Source: Chaenocephalus aceratus
Lineage: Eukaryota; Chordata; Actinopteri; Perciformes; Channichthyidae
Assembly: GCA_023974075.1 (NCBI GenBank)
Contig: CM043799.1
Location: 8,457,250-8,521,249 of the forward strand
DNA length: 64,000 bases
Direction: 5' to 3'
Part shown: positions 44,633 through 56,200 of the stretch, piece by piece
How the letters are laid out: each line of letters begins with the position of its first letter
How positions within the stretch are numbered: position 1 is the stretch's first letter
Notes under the pieces: generated by a model
The model's database searches: none
What the model was told of the DNA's origin: nothing
The model's input: the letters and a program-made list of their open reading frames with translations, nothing else
Made by a program: the position numbers and the translations under genes

Positions 44633-45249
44633 ATTTGACCTTACTTTAATAACCATCCGTTCACTGTTAATGACCATTGTGAAAAGGAAGACGTTTTCCT
44701 GTTGTTTTGTATTATTGCAGCTATCGGATGGATTCAATACATGGGCTACATGTGGCCATCACAAGTAAAATCATAACGAAAACTACACCGGTAAAATATG
44801 TGTGTAGAAAACGGCTTATGCCAAAATATGATAGCAACAAGTAGTCAAGATAGTCTGATTAGCTAACATCTGTAGAATGCCAGAGAAACTTTCATAACAG
44901 CGTTGTGATGCCAAACAGCTTTCAGACTAAAACACATTCACTTATGGGGATGGGGGATATTTGTCAGCTGCTTGTGACAGTCAGACAAGGAAAACTTTAC
45001 AGCGGCCGCTGCCGCGAGTTAACGGGAGAGTAACTCCGGTAGACGAGCAGCACTGCAGCGGGCAGTAATGCAGCTGAACCACATTAATAAACAATTTATG
45101 GACAAAGGTATAAGGTTGGAGAAGTAGTTCTTTAATTTAATCTGGCTTCGTATAATTAAAAACTACCAGACACAGTCCTCTATTGATGTTGTTGTGAGCG
45201 GTGTTGTGGAGAAAATCAGCGACGTAAAATGCTGTGTGGGTCATAAGAA
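44633..45249. other. Right flank of the 42-kb unit
   Basis: 44633-44700 (TTACTTTAATAACCATCCGT) continues the target repeat begun at 2540-2655. The rest shows no gene or recognised repeat. Confidence 0.55.
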
Positions 45250-45875
45250 GGCACTTAAAAGGTTACGTCATGACGTAAACGATGACGTAATGACGCAATA
45301 ATTCACCTCTGAACCTGCATCTGTAACAATGAGTGGACCAAAGAAAAGAAAAGTCAACATTGAGTGCCGAGTATATAATGAGGAGTGGACAGCTAAATAT
45401 TTTTTCACCGATCTGCTACTGGCCCGGCCCGTCTGTCAAATTGTTACGTTCCCTTGTAGAGCTAGGGGTACCAAGGGAAGTAGCGACACACCAGATAGCC
45501 GGACGAGAGAAAAAGGAGCGGAAACGGAAGGCTGAAGGAGTTTAAGTGAGGTTTTAATCCGTCAATACGTAAGGCGGCTCACCAGCCACATTACAACACA
45601 AACGTACAATAAACAACACAACTAGGCTGGGTTGTACACAGAGACAGGCTGCACACATGCAGCCAGACGAGAAGGAGAGAAAGAAGGGGGCCTCACTGCC
45701 GTCCTCCTCCGGTCCTATATGGAATCCTTGATTGTAAAGTAGGAGCACCTGGGAAGAGGCTGCACCTGGGGACAATCAGAGGGAGAGAGAGAAAAACACA
45801 CACACACACTACGGCACGTAACACAAATGTTAAAACTCATAGTGGCCCCCGAGCCAAAAAGTTTGCCCAGCCCTG
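45250..45875 (+). mobile_element. Second truncated hAT (GTF2IRD2-like), interrupted by a solo LTR
   Basis: Opens MSGPKKRKVNIECR then EEWTAKYFFTDLLLARPVCQ at 45329. The BED-finger start is cut by an LTR at 45442 and resumes directly in the right terminus (GTTTGCCCAGCCCTG, ending 45875). It is therefore an internally deleted copy in which the transposase start is fused to the 3' tip. It inserted into an L2 RT fragment: the codons for TLDRLQ at 45899-45876 run straight into the terminus. The left end is not resolved. Confidence 0.7.
45442..45823. mobile_element. Solo LTR
   Basis: TGTTACGTTCCCTTGTAGAG .. TACGGCACGTAACA with 5-bp duplication CAAAT (45437-45441, 45824-45828). The termini resemble Gypsy-type LTRs in this window, but the body differs. 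Confidence 0.88.
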
Positions 45876-45899
45876 CTGTAGCCTGTCCAAGGTTGTGTT
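45876..45899 (-). pseudogene. L2 RT fragment displaced by two insertions
   Basis: 24 bp encoding TTLDRLQ on the minus strand. They continue LDYCNGVLFGLPN from 49013-49040 across the 3.1-kb element, proving that the two pieces were once contiguous. Confidence 0.75.
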
Positions 45900-46804
45900 G
45901 GGTACCCCAGAGCCCTAGAGATACTAAGAGTTACGACACTCCCATAGACCTCCGTTGTAAAAAATGGCGGCGCCTACTTCCGGGTTATGGACATCAAAAT
46001 AGTTCCAAATATTGTCATTTGGGCGTTGGACCTCATTCACTTACATTACGGCGCGTCGATTAGTTCCAGAGGTAAGTTGCTGAAATATCGAACTCTTTTG
46101 AATTGTCAACTGTCTATATTGTATCAGAGGCCCTTTATGATGCTTATACTGGTCTTCATTTGTATATGCACAGCGTAATTATCTATATTTTATCTTGGTT
46201 GTTACAACCAGTTTTGCTAGCATTGCCTGCTAGTTAGCTAGCGCGACTTCATCAGCGATTTCAGTAATGAATCGCTAGCAGCTTATATATCAATGATGCT
46301 GGGTAACTAACAAGCAGGATTTAGATTGATTATGTGTTTTTATTGTTATTTTGGTTTTTATCTGCTGAACCTGACCGTGTCAGCCATCCTTAGTCGGCTT
46401 TTTCTGTATGATATGACTTAACTGCTAGCACTAGTAGAAATGAGGTGGCGTTTGTGATAAATATTTCATTTAATATTTCATTGAATTTTGGGATACTAAC
46501 ATTTCATTATGTGACATGTTGACTGTACTTAGTTTTTTTTGTACTGTTCCGTGTTAACTCATCTGTACTGTACAACTAGCCTAATGCTTGATGGCATGCT
46601 AGGATAGATTCCTTTGTATTGTAATATACACACTAGTTTAATGATTGTTCTTCAAAGTTATTATTCAGTCTTAAAAAAATAATAGCCTACTGAATAGGCT
46701 ACTCTACAGCAGTGAATGAAGGATGAGCCTAAAACATGGTCATGCATCCAAAATGTTTATTTTTAACAAAATAAACACTTTTTAAAAAATAATTCAGCCT
46801 CATA

Positions 46805-46960
46805 TGTCAGCCATGGCTGTTGCTGCTGCTGCTGGCGGAGGCTGCTGCTGCTGAAGGAGGTTGCTGCTGCTGCTGGAGGAGGGTGCTGCTGCTGCTGGAG
46901 GGTGCTGCTGGCAACGGCTGCAGGTGATGACTGCTGAAAGAAGAGGAGGCTGGAGGCTGC
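46805..46960. repeat. Imperfect (GCT)n/(CTG)n trinucleotide repeat
   Basis: GCTGCTGCTG units separated by GGAGGA. On the minus strand they encode runs of Gln, Ser, Ala and Pro within an open frame (about 47182-46763), with no evidence of expression. Confidence 0.88.
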
Positions 46961-47011
46961 TGACGGTGGACCGGGAATGGAGATGCCAAGTACATCGATG
47001 GCAACGAGTAA

Positions 47012-47621
47012 CGGCCCGTCTACACTACAGGCATCAAAACATCTTGAAGCTGGGCGTGTCTGAGGCTTGGCGATTTCTCGCGCCCAAGGCGACCAACAAC
47101 CAATCAGGAATCTCCCGCCCGCCCCCGGCATACAAAGCAATAGCAATGTTAAAACAAAGTAAACTGGATATAAAATCCCCAAACAGGCGAAAACCTACCA
47201 GTTTCATCCACTGTCTCTGCCTCCTCCCTCCATGCCTGGCTCCTCCGGTTTGTATCCCGGTAGATGAACACAACAAAGACTGATCATACAGCACCGGGTG
47301 ATTCACTACCGCTCCATTTGTTTGAATATGAGGAAATGACCTGCGTAGTCTCTCCCAGCATACACGCGGTTTGATTGGCTAGCGCTTGTACTGTCAGATT
47401 TGCATACACGGGATTTGATTGGCTGATGCCAAGCATCGAGCCTCAAAAGTTGAACATTGTTCAACTTTTGATGCCGATAGATGCTCGTGATGCTTGCAAA
47501 GCCATGCCATGCTCCCCACAATGCAGTTCGGCGGAGTTTAAAAATCTTCTACGTCACCCCATTCAAATGAATGGGCGAAGCGTTGAAAGAATGTTTCGAT
47601 GCCTGTAGTGTAGACGGGCCG
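47012..47621. mobile_element. PIF/Harbinger-type MITE
   Basis: TIR CGGCCCGTCTACACTACAGG, inverse at the right end (CCTGTAGTGTAGACGGGCCG), flanked by TAA on both sides (47009-47011, 47622-47624), the 3-bp duplication typical of PIF/Harbinger. 610 bp, non-coding, with an internal palindrome (AAAGTTGAACATTGTTCAAC, about 47447). Confidence 0.9.
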
Positions 47622-47624
47622 TAA

Positions 47625-48210
47625 GGTGTTTGGCAGTGGCCTAGATGTTATGACCTTCGGTGCAGAGGTCTGTTGGGTCTTCTTTGCCTTCTTACTCTGA
47701 CTCTTGCTGCCAAGATACCCTTTATGTTTATCCTTCCTCTCAGCCCTGATGCCCTTTGATGCAATCCTTAACCTCAGCCTGATGTATGTTGAGAGGATTT
47801 TTTTTCTTTTTTTTTTATTGTCTCGTCGCTGGATCACCTCCCCCTGGCAAAGTGGCCTCGTCATTTTTATTTTTATTGTTGACAAACCTGTTTTTGTTGC
47901 TCTGTTGAACCATGGTTCAACAGGAGCTTCTGAAAATAGTTTGAATATTTATCATAGTACATTTTCAGTCTCCCACTCTGTCTCAATTTCATTTATTGTT
48001 TCTTTGCCCCACCATATGTTTTGTTGTCCAAGGGCACTAATTGGGTCTGTGTTGAAGATTGTTTTACACTTTAGATTAATCAAAATAGTGTTTTTTGGCT
48101 GAATTAATCTGTTTCTGTTGAACCCTAACCCTCTTTGTTCTCCTTCTCATTCATTTTACTTTGTTTTGTTCTAATCACTTTTTCCATACACTGTTCATAA
48201 TACAGTTCTT
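47625..48210. other. Unassigned interior of the 3.1-kb element
   Basis: No convincing gene; T-rich plus strand. Confidence 0.4.
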
Positions 48211-48214
48211 AATT

Positions 48215-48290
48215 GCAGGTCACCCTTGAAAAAGAGATCTTTTGATCTCAAGGGGCTTTCACCTGGTTAAATAAAGGCTACAAAACAAAA
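48215..48290 (+). repeat. LINE 3' tail (non-LTR)
   Basis: GAAAAAGAGATCTTTTGATC then TCACCTGGTTAAATAAAGG, a 3' end found on many fish LINEs. Confidence 0.55.
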
Positions 48291-48900
48291 CAAATACTTG
48301 TTCACACATTTGTTCGTCCCTTTTACTTTGTTCTTCCTGTTGTTCTTGTTCAAACACATATATAAATTGTTCATCCACTGTTGTGGTAAAATGATATTCA
48401 TAGTCTTAACATGATCATGCTACCCATGCTAACATGAACACAAGCGTTTCCCTCCAAAAATGTAAAACGTATCTAAGTAATAGGCTACCAAGCTTTCCGT
48501 TGTCACCCTGCCTCTCCAAATGCAAAACTGTCAATAAAAAGTATGCAATAATGCAATTACAGCTGAAAAAGTACTTGGGTGTGTGTGTTTTTTTTATATA
48601 TATATTTACCATTCAATAACGCAATCGCTGCTGTCTGTCTGTCCCATAGAAGAACATGAGAGCGCAGCGCAACTATACTACAGACGTGACTGCCCTGACA
48701 GTGACAGCAACATAGCCTGCTTGTGCTACCACACTTTCCCCTCAACATATCGTTAAATAAACGAAACTTGTAAATAGTGCCAATCCATACAAAGTGTAAC
48801 CACATCATGTAAATATGAAAGCAATCTTTAAAAAATAACAGCGTTGGTTTAATCTATGACTATTTTGACCATGTTTGTGCTGTTTTTGCCATAGAGAAGC
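48291..48900. other. Unassigned interior of the 3.1-kb element
   Basis: No feature beyond a short TA run near 48595-48605. Confidence 0.4.
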
Positions 48901-49005
48901 ATTGCCACGGAAGTGCGTTTGGAACTATCCCAGCATACATAAACCACGTGACCGGCTGGCGGCGACTTCAAAGAGTGTCGTAACTCTTATCTCTCTAGGG
49001 CTCTG

Positions 49006-49277
49006 GGGTAACCCAAACAGGACACCATTGCAGTAGTCCAAGCGGGAGGTGACAAAGCGTGAACTAAGGTTTCTGCAATCGACTCCGAGAGTGACGGTCG
49101 GAGTCTGGCAATGTTCTTTAAATGGAAAAAGGCAGATTTGGTGTCAGACTTGATGTGGGAGTGGAAGGAGAGGGTGGAGTCAAAGATGACAACCAGGTTG
49201 CGGACTTCAGGAGATGGGGAGTTGGAGCAGCCGTCAACCTCAAGGATGAAGTCATCATGCTTGCTTACACTTTTTAA
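49006..49277 (-). pseudogene. L2/CR1-type RT fragment
   Basis: Minus strand, with one frame change: VRNLVVIFDSTLSFHSHI, TKSAFFHLKNIARLRP and LDYCNGVLFGLP, the C-terminal part of an L2 RT. It continues at 45899-45876 beyond the 3.1-kb element. Confidence 0.8.
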
Positions 49278-49279
49278 GT

Positions 49280-49825
49280 AAGTACCAACCGAAACCAAAA
49301 ATTATCCAACAAAAACATTTTATTCCCTGATGATATTCTCTTTGTTGGTAACAACAGTGTTACCAATAAATAGAGTGTTCTCTGTATATACATGCACTTG
49401 TTTAAAATGTGCACAAAGGAACATTTAAGTGATAGCAGAAGCAGACTAAAGCAGCAAAATATTCGCACTTCATCATGTGATAACCTGCACCACCTGGATG
49501 TGAGGAGATTCTGTGTGAAGAAATACAAAACTATATGCTGAGTCACACTTTTTATGGTAAATCAACTTCCCCTCTCTTATCGGGTGTGATGTGTTTGATG
49601 TATTCACCCTGACAGAATGTGAGTTCCTCAGAAGTAGAGTCCACAGAGAAGAGACGTTGTGAAACTGTCCCACATCAAACACACCTGAAGTATTTCAAAA
49701 ATGTTATATTTCAACATTCCTCTGTTCTGTCTTAAATGCAACAGACTACAGTGCTGCCTTTTTCTTCCATGCATTGCTTTTGAAATTTGAAAAGTTGCTA
49801 GACATACAAACAGCATTGAGTTGTG
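49280..49825. other. Unassigned sequence
   Basis: No gene or transposon end seen. Confidence 0.4.
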
Positions 49826-50276
49826 CAGAATAGAATATAATTCCTTTATTGTCATCGCACCAGGTACAACGACATTTAAAAAAGCAATTATCGCAGTGCA
49901 TTTCCACATAAAACGAATAAATATATATCTATATAAACATATACACACATATGCTCACACATCCATACCAACATGCATACATGCCCGCACATTATTTAAA
50001 TACAGTTTACAATATAAAAAACACAGGGATGATATTTTGCATCTCTGATGTCGATCAGTTAATAAGTTAATACAACTATTAAAAAGTAGTGCAGTTGCAA
50101 GTTGTAACTGTTCAGTTCAGCGTTTGACGGTGTTCAGTTCTCGTATGGCTCTGGGGTAGAAACTGTTTTTCAGTCGGTTTGTCCTTGATTGAATTTACCT
50201 TTAGCGTCTACCGGAAGGCAGAAGAGCAAACAGGAAGTGTCCAGGGTGTGAAGAGTCTGCAATTATTTTGCCTGCT

Positions 50277-51834
50277 CTATTGAGGCAACGTTGGCTGAAG
50301 AGTTCCTCCAGAGAAGGCAGTGAGCAGCCGATGACCTTCTGGGCTGTGTTGAGGAGATTTCCTGTCCTTTTCGGAGCAGCTGGCACACCACGTGGTTAGG
50401 CAATATGCCAGCACACTCTCTATGGAGCAGCGGTAGAAAAACACCAGAAGCTTCTCCTCCAGGTTGTTTTTCCTGAGGATCCTCAGGAAGTGGAGTCGCT
50501 GCTGGGCCTTTTTCACAGATGTTGTGGTGTTGATAGACCAGGATAGATCTTCAGCAATGTGTGTGCCGAGGAACCTGAAGGCGTGAACCCTTTCCACACA
50601 GTTGCCGTTGATGTACAGTGGATCTAGTGTTGTGCTGTTTTTCCTGAGGTCTATAATGAGTTATTTTGTTTTTATGGAGTTCAGAACAAGGTTATTATCT
50701 GAACACCACACTGCCAGTCTCTGGACTTCATCCCTGTAGGCTGACTCATCTCCTCTTGTGATCAGTCCAACCACGGTTGTGTCGTCCGCGAACTTCACGA
50801 TGGTGTTGGTGGGGTGAGTGGGGGCACAGTCATAGGTGTATAGGGAGTAGAGCATGGGGCTCAGCACACAGCCTTGTGGTGAACCAGTGCTGAGTGTGAG
50901 GGTGGAGGAGAGGTGAGGGCCTATTCTCACTGTCTGGGGGCGGTTAGTTAGGAAGTCCTTAATCCATTGGCAGATGTTTGGGGAAAATCCTAGGTCAGAT
51001 AGCTTGGAAACCAATCTTCCCGGGATGACTGTATTAAAGGCAGAACTGTAATCAACAAAGAGCATCCTCACATAGCTCCCCTGGTGTTCAAGGTGGGACA
51101 GTGCACTGTGAAGAACAGTGGCAATGGCATCCTCTGTAGACCTATTTGCTCTATACGCAAACTGATTTGGGTCGAAGGTGGGTGGGAGAATGGTTTTGAT
51201 GTGCTGCAGGACCAGCCTCTCGAAACACTTCATGATGAGCGGTGTGAGTGCTACCGGACGGTAGTCGTTGAGGCTGGAGATGATGGGTTTTTTTCGGCAG
51301 AGGGATGATTGTGGCAGATTTCAGGCACGAAGGGATGATGGATTTGGAGAGTGACAGGTTGAAGATCTTTGTGAAGACCTCCGTAAGTTGGTCTGCACAC
51401 TCCTTCAACATCCTTCCCATCACGCCATCAGGGCCTGCAGCTTTCCTCGGGTTCACCGCTCTGAGCACACACCTCACATCATGCCCCTGCACAGTGAGGG
51501 TGTGACTGTTGGATGCTGGTGAGGTTGTTGTGTCCGTCTCTACTGCATTGACCTCAAAACGAGAAAAGAAACAATTAAGTTCCTCTGCCAGTGAGGCGTC
51601 CCCGTCAACCGTTGTGCTGTTATTGTTCTTGTAGTTGGTGATGTGCTGTATACCTTGCCACACCTGCCGTGGATCGTTGTTGGTGAAGTGGTCCTCAATC
51701 TTCCTCTTGTAGGCTACTTTGGCATCCCTGATGCCTCTCTTCAGGTTGGCTCTAGCTGCACTGTATTGAGCACTATCACCAGACCTGAAGGCGATGTTTC
51801 GGCCCTTGAGGAGAGCTCTGACCTCCTTCGTCAT
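50277..51834 (-). pseudogene. Rex1-like reverse transcriptase, degenerate
   Basis: Segments in order on the minus strand: MTKEVRALLKGRNIAFRSGD and RKAAGPDGVMGRMLKECADQ (to about 51280), a frameshift, [48 protein letters not shown] (motif A), [20 protein letters not shown] (motif B), [14 protein letters not shown] (motif C), an in-frame stop at about 50661, then FRFLGTHIAEDLSWS and a further frameshift near 50360. All RT catalytic motifs are present but divided by a stop and frameshifts. The PNQKPWMTKEV start and FADDT box distinguish it from the L2 copies. Confidence 0.87.
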
Positions 51835-51859
51835 CCAGGGCTTCTGGTTGGGGTATATC

Positions 51860-53211
51860 TAGGGTTAGGTTCCGGTTCGGAACCGGTTCCAACATTTAGA
51901 TTCCAACGGCATCATTTAGACATGTGAATTTCGGTTCCGCTTTTCGATGCCTGAGGAAATGTTTCTCGCCGTTCTCCGTAGCCTACTGTATAACTGCGGC
52001 GAGGCGGGAAATGTAGCGTTGTACCTACACTTCCTACAGCGTAACCTGAGACCAGGGCCGGCCCATCCGGGCCTGATCCGGGCCCATGGCACTGGCGTTA
52101 TAGATGTTCGCCAAGGGCGCCAGATCTGTGGAGGCGCCGCACTGACAGCTCTGGGAGAAAAAAAAAATGTTTTGACCGTTGGTGCTCATCCTAATTTTCG
52201 GCCTTGATGTAACAACATTCATAATTAAGTAAATGTAACACCCTTTTCATCCCGGTTACACTTTTCATTTGCCCTGTACGATGGGCGCTGTAAGTGATGA
52301 AAATGGGGGATGTTGGCTTATCTGGCACCCGCAGCTCACAGCCAAAGTGCGAGTGAGCGTGGGAGCGAGCAAGGAAGAAAGGGAGGGCGCTGTTGCTCAA
52401 ACGGAAGAAGAAGATGTTTCTACAATGATGTGGAGGGAGAGTCATCTCCAGTCAGACTGAGGCTGATAACTACAGCTCAGTGAGGTAAAGGACTCTGAGT
52501 GTTTAGATAATTTATGTAAACACATATTTCCAAGGCACTCCTTTATAATTATTGGGATAAAACAGGTTTTAAATCATTCCAATGTATACTATAGGACAGT
52601 AAACCAGACATATCGTTTTAAACTGGAGAGATAAAAAAATATGCATAAATAAAATAGTAAAATAAGATATGAATGAACAACAAAAATAAAAAATGTATTT
52701 GTTATTGGCTATGGTAGGTTACTGGTTATGTTCACATACTTATTTGATTATTAAAATGTAAACCGATCTTTTTCATATGGGTGTTTCGAGTTGTACCCCC
52801 TAGATCTAGTCTCTAGTAATTCTGCTTAAAGTGCACCAGATTGAAGCATTTTACTTTAAAATGTTCAAACATTTCTTCCCGGTATGCCTGAGAAGGCAGA
52901 TATGCTTGTTTTTCTCAACAAGAACTGTTTTTAAATGGGGGGAGTTTCCTTTAAAAGTTGGACTGTTGCACTGTTGTAGCTTCAGTGGTTCTCAGGTTAC
53001 AGTTACATAGCAGTGAATATAAACAGACTGATTAATGTGAATATTACTGTAAACTAACCTGTGTAAAAGTTTCTCGAATAAATGTAATTTTTTTGGTGGA
53101 AGAAGCAATTTATAATTGTTGTACCTTGCCCCTCAAAGAATCGGAATTGAGAACCGTTAAGAACCGGAATCGAAAAGTAGAATCGGAATCTTCAAACGAT
53201 ACCCAACCCTA
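51860..53211. mobile_element. Non-autonomous hAT (TAGGGTTGGGTA family), second copy
   Basis: TAGGGTTAGGTTCCGGTTCG .. CGATACCCAACCCTA with perfect 8-bp duplication GGTATATC (51852-51859, 53212-53219). Inverted relative to 23266-27799. An inner hAT-type end (CAGGGCCGGCCC at 52053) suggests a further, unresolved nested piece. Removing it restores the Rex1 frame. Confidence 0.9.
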
Positions 53212-53284
53212 GGTATATCTGAATACGTTTTTCAACAGTCACATTATTCACACAGTTCTGTATACAGTATTTTGCGGGTTTCGG

Positions 53285-54317
53285 CATTATGCCATGGAGC
53301 TAATCTATGTTGTTTTATTTTCTTCTTTTTCAAAGGAGCAACAGAGTCTAATTTTATTCGCAGCGCATCTATAGCACTATCAACAACATGGTCAATTTGG
53401 GGTGGTGTACATTTTGTATAAGTTTCCTCCCCGACATGCAGACATGCTATCGAGTTAAGTATTGGTGGAATCTCTTCCTTAAATGTGGCTATAGCACTAA
53501 CAGATAGGTTTCTGCTGCAAGAGCTTTTGACTAATGCTTTGTAGTCTCGTAATAGTACTTCAAAAGTTACTAAGAAATGGTCGGATAAAGCAGGATTATG
53601 CGGTTCGACTAATAGTTGCTCAATTTCAATACCATAAATCAGAACAAGGTCGAGAGTGTGATTATAGCAGTGGGTTGGTTTATTTACACTCTGACAGAAA
53701 CCAACAGAATCTAATATAGAGTTAAATGCAACAGTAAGGCTATTTTTATCATCGTCAACATGAATATTAAAGTCACCTACGATAATTACTTTGTCTGTTT
53801 TAAGAACCAAAGTTGATAAAAACTCAGAGAATTCTGATAAGAATTCTGAATAAGGACCTGGTGCACGATACACTGTAACAAATAAGATTGGCTGCAAAGT
53901 TGTCCAGGTCGGATGCGTAAGACTAAAAACGAGGCTTTCGAAGGAGGTATAATTTAATTTTGGTTTAGTATTGATAAGTAAACTTGAGTCAAAGATTGCT
54001 GCAACTCCACCTCCTCGGCCCGTGCCTCGAGCAATATGAGTGTTGATATGGCTGGGTGGAGTGGCCTCATTTATGCTGACATATTCTTCATGTCTCAACC
54101 AAGTTTCAGTGAGATAGCATATATCAATATTATAATCTGATATTAAATCATTTACCAATATTGCTTTAGATGCTAGAGATCTTATGTTTAAGAGACCACA
54201 TTTAATCTTCCTGTTTTGTTGCACTGTAGTAGTTGTTACATTTACTTTTATTAGGTTATTATGTATGACACCTCTATTAGGTTTTACCTTAAATTGTCCT
54301 TGGGCAGACACACACAC
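53285..54317 (-). CDS. L2 ORF2 endonuclease domain
   Basis: Minus strand, open for about 345 codons of L2 sequence; the open frame runs on to a stop at 53244 through about 14 junction-derived codons. AP-endonuclease motifs in order: CGLLNIRSLASKA (Asn), CYLTETWLRHEE (Glu), GRGGGVAAIF, LFVTVYRAPGP, VIIVGDFNIHVDDD (Asp/Asn), HTLDLVL and LSDHFLVTFE (SDH). The spacer before the RT (PPQIDHVVDSAIDALR, LAPWHNAETR) is typical of L2. All catalytic residues are present. It ends at a chimeric junction rather than leading into an L2 RT. The plus-strand sequence contains no competing gene. Confidence 0.9.
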
Positions 54318-54431
54318 CGCTAATATTGGGTATTTTATTGGGTTCGGGATTCCTATGGATGACTGCCTAGGAGAGAGCGCAGAGAAGCGTGTAAGACTGC
54401 GACTCTGCCTCCTGGTCTCAACTCCAGTTTG

Positions 54432-55289
54432 TCATGGATTAAGTCCACAAAGCCCTGAGATGTTTGCCGAAATGAGATCTGCACCTTCCAAAGTAGGATG
54501 AATGCCGTCTCTCTTAATCAGACCAGGTTTTCCCCAGAAGGCTGTCCAATTATTTACGAAGCCCACATTGTTTGCTGGGCACCACCAAGACAACCAGCGC
54601 TGAAATGATGACATGCGGCTATACATGTCATCATTGATCAGATTGGGGAGGGGACCAGAGAAGATTACGGTGTCCGACATTGTTTTAGCATAACTACACA
54701 CCGACTCCACATTAAGTTTGGTGCATTCTGATTGGCGTAAACGAACATCATTACCACCGACGTGAATAACAATCCAACTGTATTTACGTTTATTTTTAGC
54801 CAGCAGTTTAAGATGCGCCTCAACGTCGCCCGCTCTGGCCCCCGGAATGCATGTGACTGTGGAGGCTTCGGTCTCTAAATTCACGTGTCTCATAATAGAG
54901 CTACCAATAACCAGAGTTGGCTTCTCAGCGGGTGTCTCGCTGAGTGGGAAATATCTGTTAGATACGTGAACGGGTTGGTGGGGACCTGCGGGTTTCGTGT
55001 TATGCCCCTTCTGAACAGTCACCCAGTCTCCCTGCTGCTCGGGAGTTGCCGGGGGACGGCTAAGAGGAGCTACCTTTGGCCGGTCCGCACTGGCTAACAT
55101 GGGCTTTACTGTAGCTGAGTTACTTTCTAAGATGCGGAGCCGGGCTTCTATGGCTATGATTCCCGCCTCCAACCTAACAACTATACTACATTTAACACAT
55201 GTATCCTTACCAGTAAAGGAGGCCGGGAAGTAACCAAACATGAGACAGGAAGAGCAGGAAATAACACCCGAGGGTGGGGAAAGAGCCAT
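54432..55289 (-). CDS. L2 ORF1 with zinc-binding N-terminus and SGNH esterase
   Basis: 285 codons. The N-terminal cysteine pairs (ISCSSC, DTCVKC) suggest a small zinc-binding motif, followed by a predicted coiled-coil helix ([17 protein letters not shown]). A Pro-rich linker leads to an SGNH-hydrolase domain with [11 protein letters not shown] (block I Ser), [12 protein letters not shown] (block III GGND) and [15 protein letters not shown] (block V Asp/His). Esterase-type ORF1 proteins are known from CR1 and L2 LINEs. A stop ends it naturally before ORF2; the frame is intact. Confidence 0.9.
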   Translation of the reverse strand: MALSPPSGVISCSSCLMFGYFPASFTGKDTCVKCSIVVRLEAGIIAIEARLRILESNSATVKPMLASADRPKVAPLSRPPATPEQQGDWVTVQKGHNTKPAGPHQPVHVSNRYFPLSETPAEKPTLVIGSSIMRHVNLETEASTVTCIPGARAGDVEAHLKLLAKNKRKYSWIVIHVGGNDVRLRQSECTKLNVESVCSYAKTMSDTVIFSGPLPNLINDDMYSRMSSFQRWLSWWCPANNVGFVNNWTAFWGKPGLIKRDGIHPTLEGADLISANISGLCGLNP

Positions 55290-55400
55290 GGCTAGCTATC
55301 AAGCAAAAGTAGCTACCGTTAGCAAACCCGAAAAGAGTGTCGGCAACTGTGGAGTTACAGTCGCTAAGAGAAGGAGAGTTGTGAGTGCTTAAGCTGTAGA

Positions 55401-56149
55401 GCTAGATGCTAACAGATGCCAGATGCTAACAGGCAGTGGGAGCCTGTACAAATTGTGACTGTTCTCTCTGACAAGTTTACTGTAATCACAACTGTGATTA
55501 TGTTTCACCTTTGCTCGGTCCTGTTGAAGGAAAGCCATTACAATAAGGTGAAGAACTACTTAGTGAAGGTTATCGCGATGGCGACTTCAATCTTTTCATT
55601 TAGGCAACAGCTAAATAATAGATCCTAGATTTGAATACCCCATTCACCCAAGTACTGTATAAAAGGCTTGGAGCAAAATGCAAAAATGTACATGTCATTT
55701 CCATGAAATTATCTATGTTGACATACCCTTCAATTAGAGAGGGGGCTACACTGAGAGGAAGTAAAGTCAAAAACAATTAAATACCTTACAGAAGATTATT
55801 GATGATATCCTCTGGGGAACTATCTGTTGAATTAGTCAAGTAAGGACGCTTTTGGACGATTAGGTTATAAACCGGGTTTTCCGTGCCTATCTAAATCAAA
55901 GGAGGACTGCTCCTTGGTTGAAAATGCTGACAAAAAATACAAATGTCCATGTTTTTTCATGCAGATTTCAGGTGTTGATGAGCACATACCAACTGTGTAT
56001 ACATTAATGATGGTTGTTGATGGTGGAGGAAGCAGTGGTATGAATCATAAATGATTCATCAAGCTTCCGTTTGATGAGGGAGCGCGCAGACGTGTGCGTG
56101 GAGGGCTCCTGACAAACTTTTGTATCCCTTTCAAATACTACTCAAAGCC
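55401..56149. other. Intergenic sequence between two LINEs
   Basis: No coding or repeats recognised. The right part probably includes the 5' UTR of the L1 that follows. Confidence 0.4.
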
Positions 56150-56200
56150 GATCTGGTAACCGAATCAAACCACGCTCATATTTAAGGGAACTATGAAGTA

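Larger units (their letters stand above)
45908..49005. mobile_element. 3.1-kb sibling of the 42-kb unit
   Basis: TIRs CAGAGCCCTAGAGATACTAA / (inverse of the right end) CAGAGCCCTAGAGAGATAAG, both continuing GAGTTACGACACTC. The flanks GGGTACCC / GGGTAACC (7 of 8) are an 8-bp duplication at 45900-45907 and 49006-49013. The element splits an L2 RT codon run. Like the 42-kb unit it has ATGGCGG, a CTTCCGG motif and a splice donor (CCAGAG|GTAAGT at 46071) near the left end, and a CACGTG box near the right end. It holds a Harbinger MITE, a trinucleotide repeat and a LINE tail. No transposase recognised. Confidence 0.8.
49826..53278 (-). mobile_element. Rex1-like LINE, 5'-truncated, split by a hAT
   Basis: Minus strand: the 5' piece 53278-53212 encodes VTVEKRIQIY, continues across the hAT as PNQKPWMTKEVR at 51859, and runs to a 3' end with ACAATAAAGGAATTATATTC repeats near 49830. 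The RT ORF has several frame changes. The gene joins same-strand L2 sequence at its 5' edge. Confidence 0.85.
53279..55400 (-). mobile_element. L2 LINE, 5' half
   Basis: Carries ORF1 and the endonuclease part of ORF2. The RT half is absent because a same-strand Rex1 sequence begins at about 53278. Confidence 0.8.
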
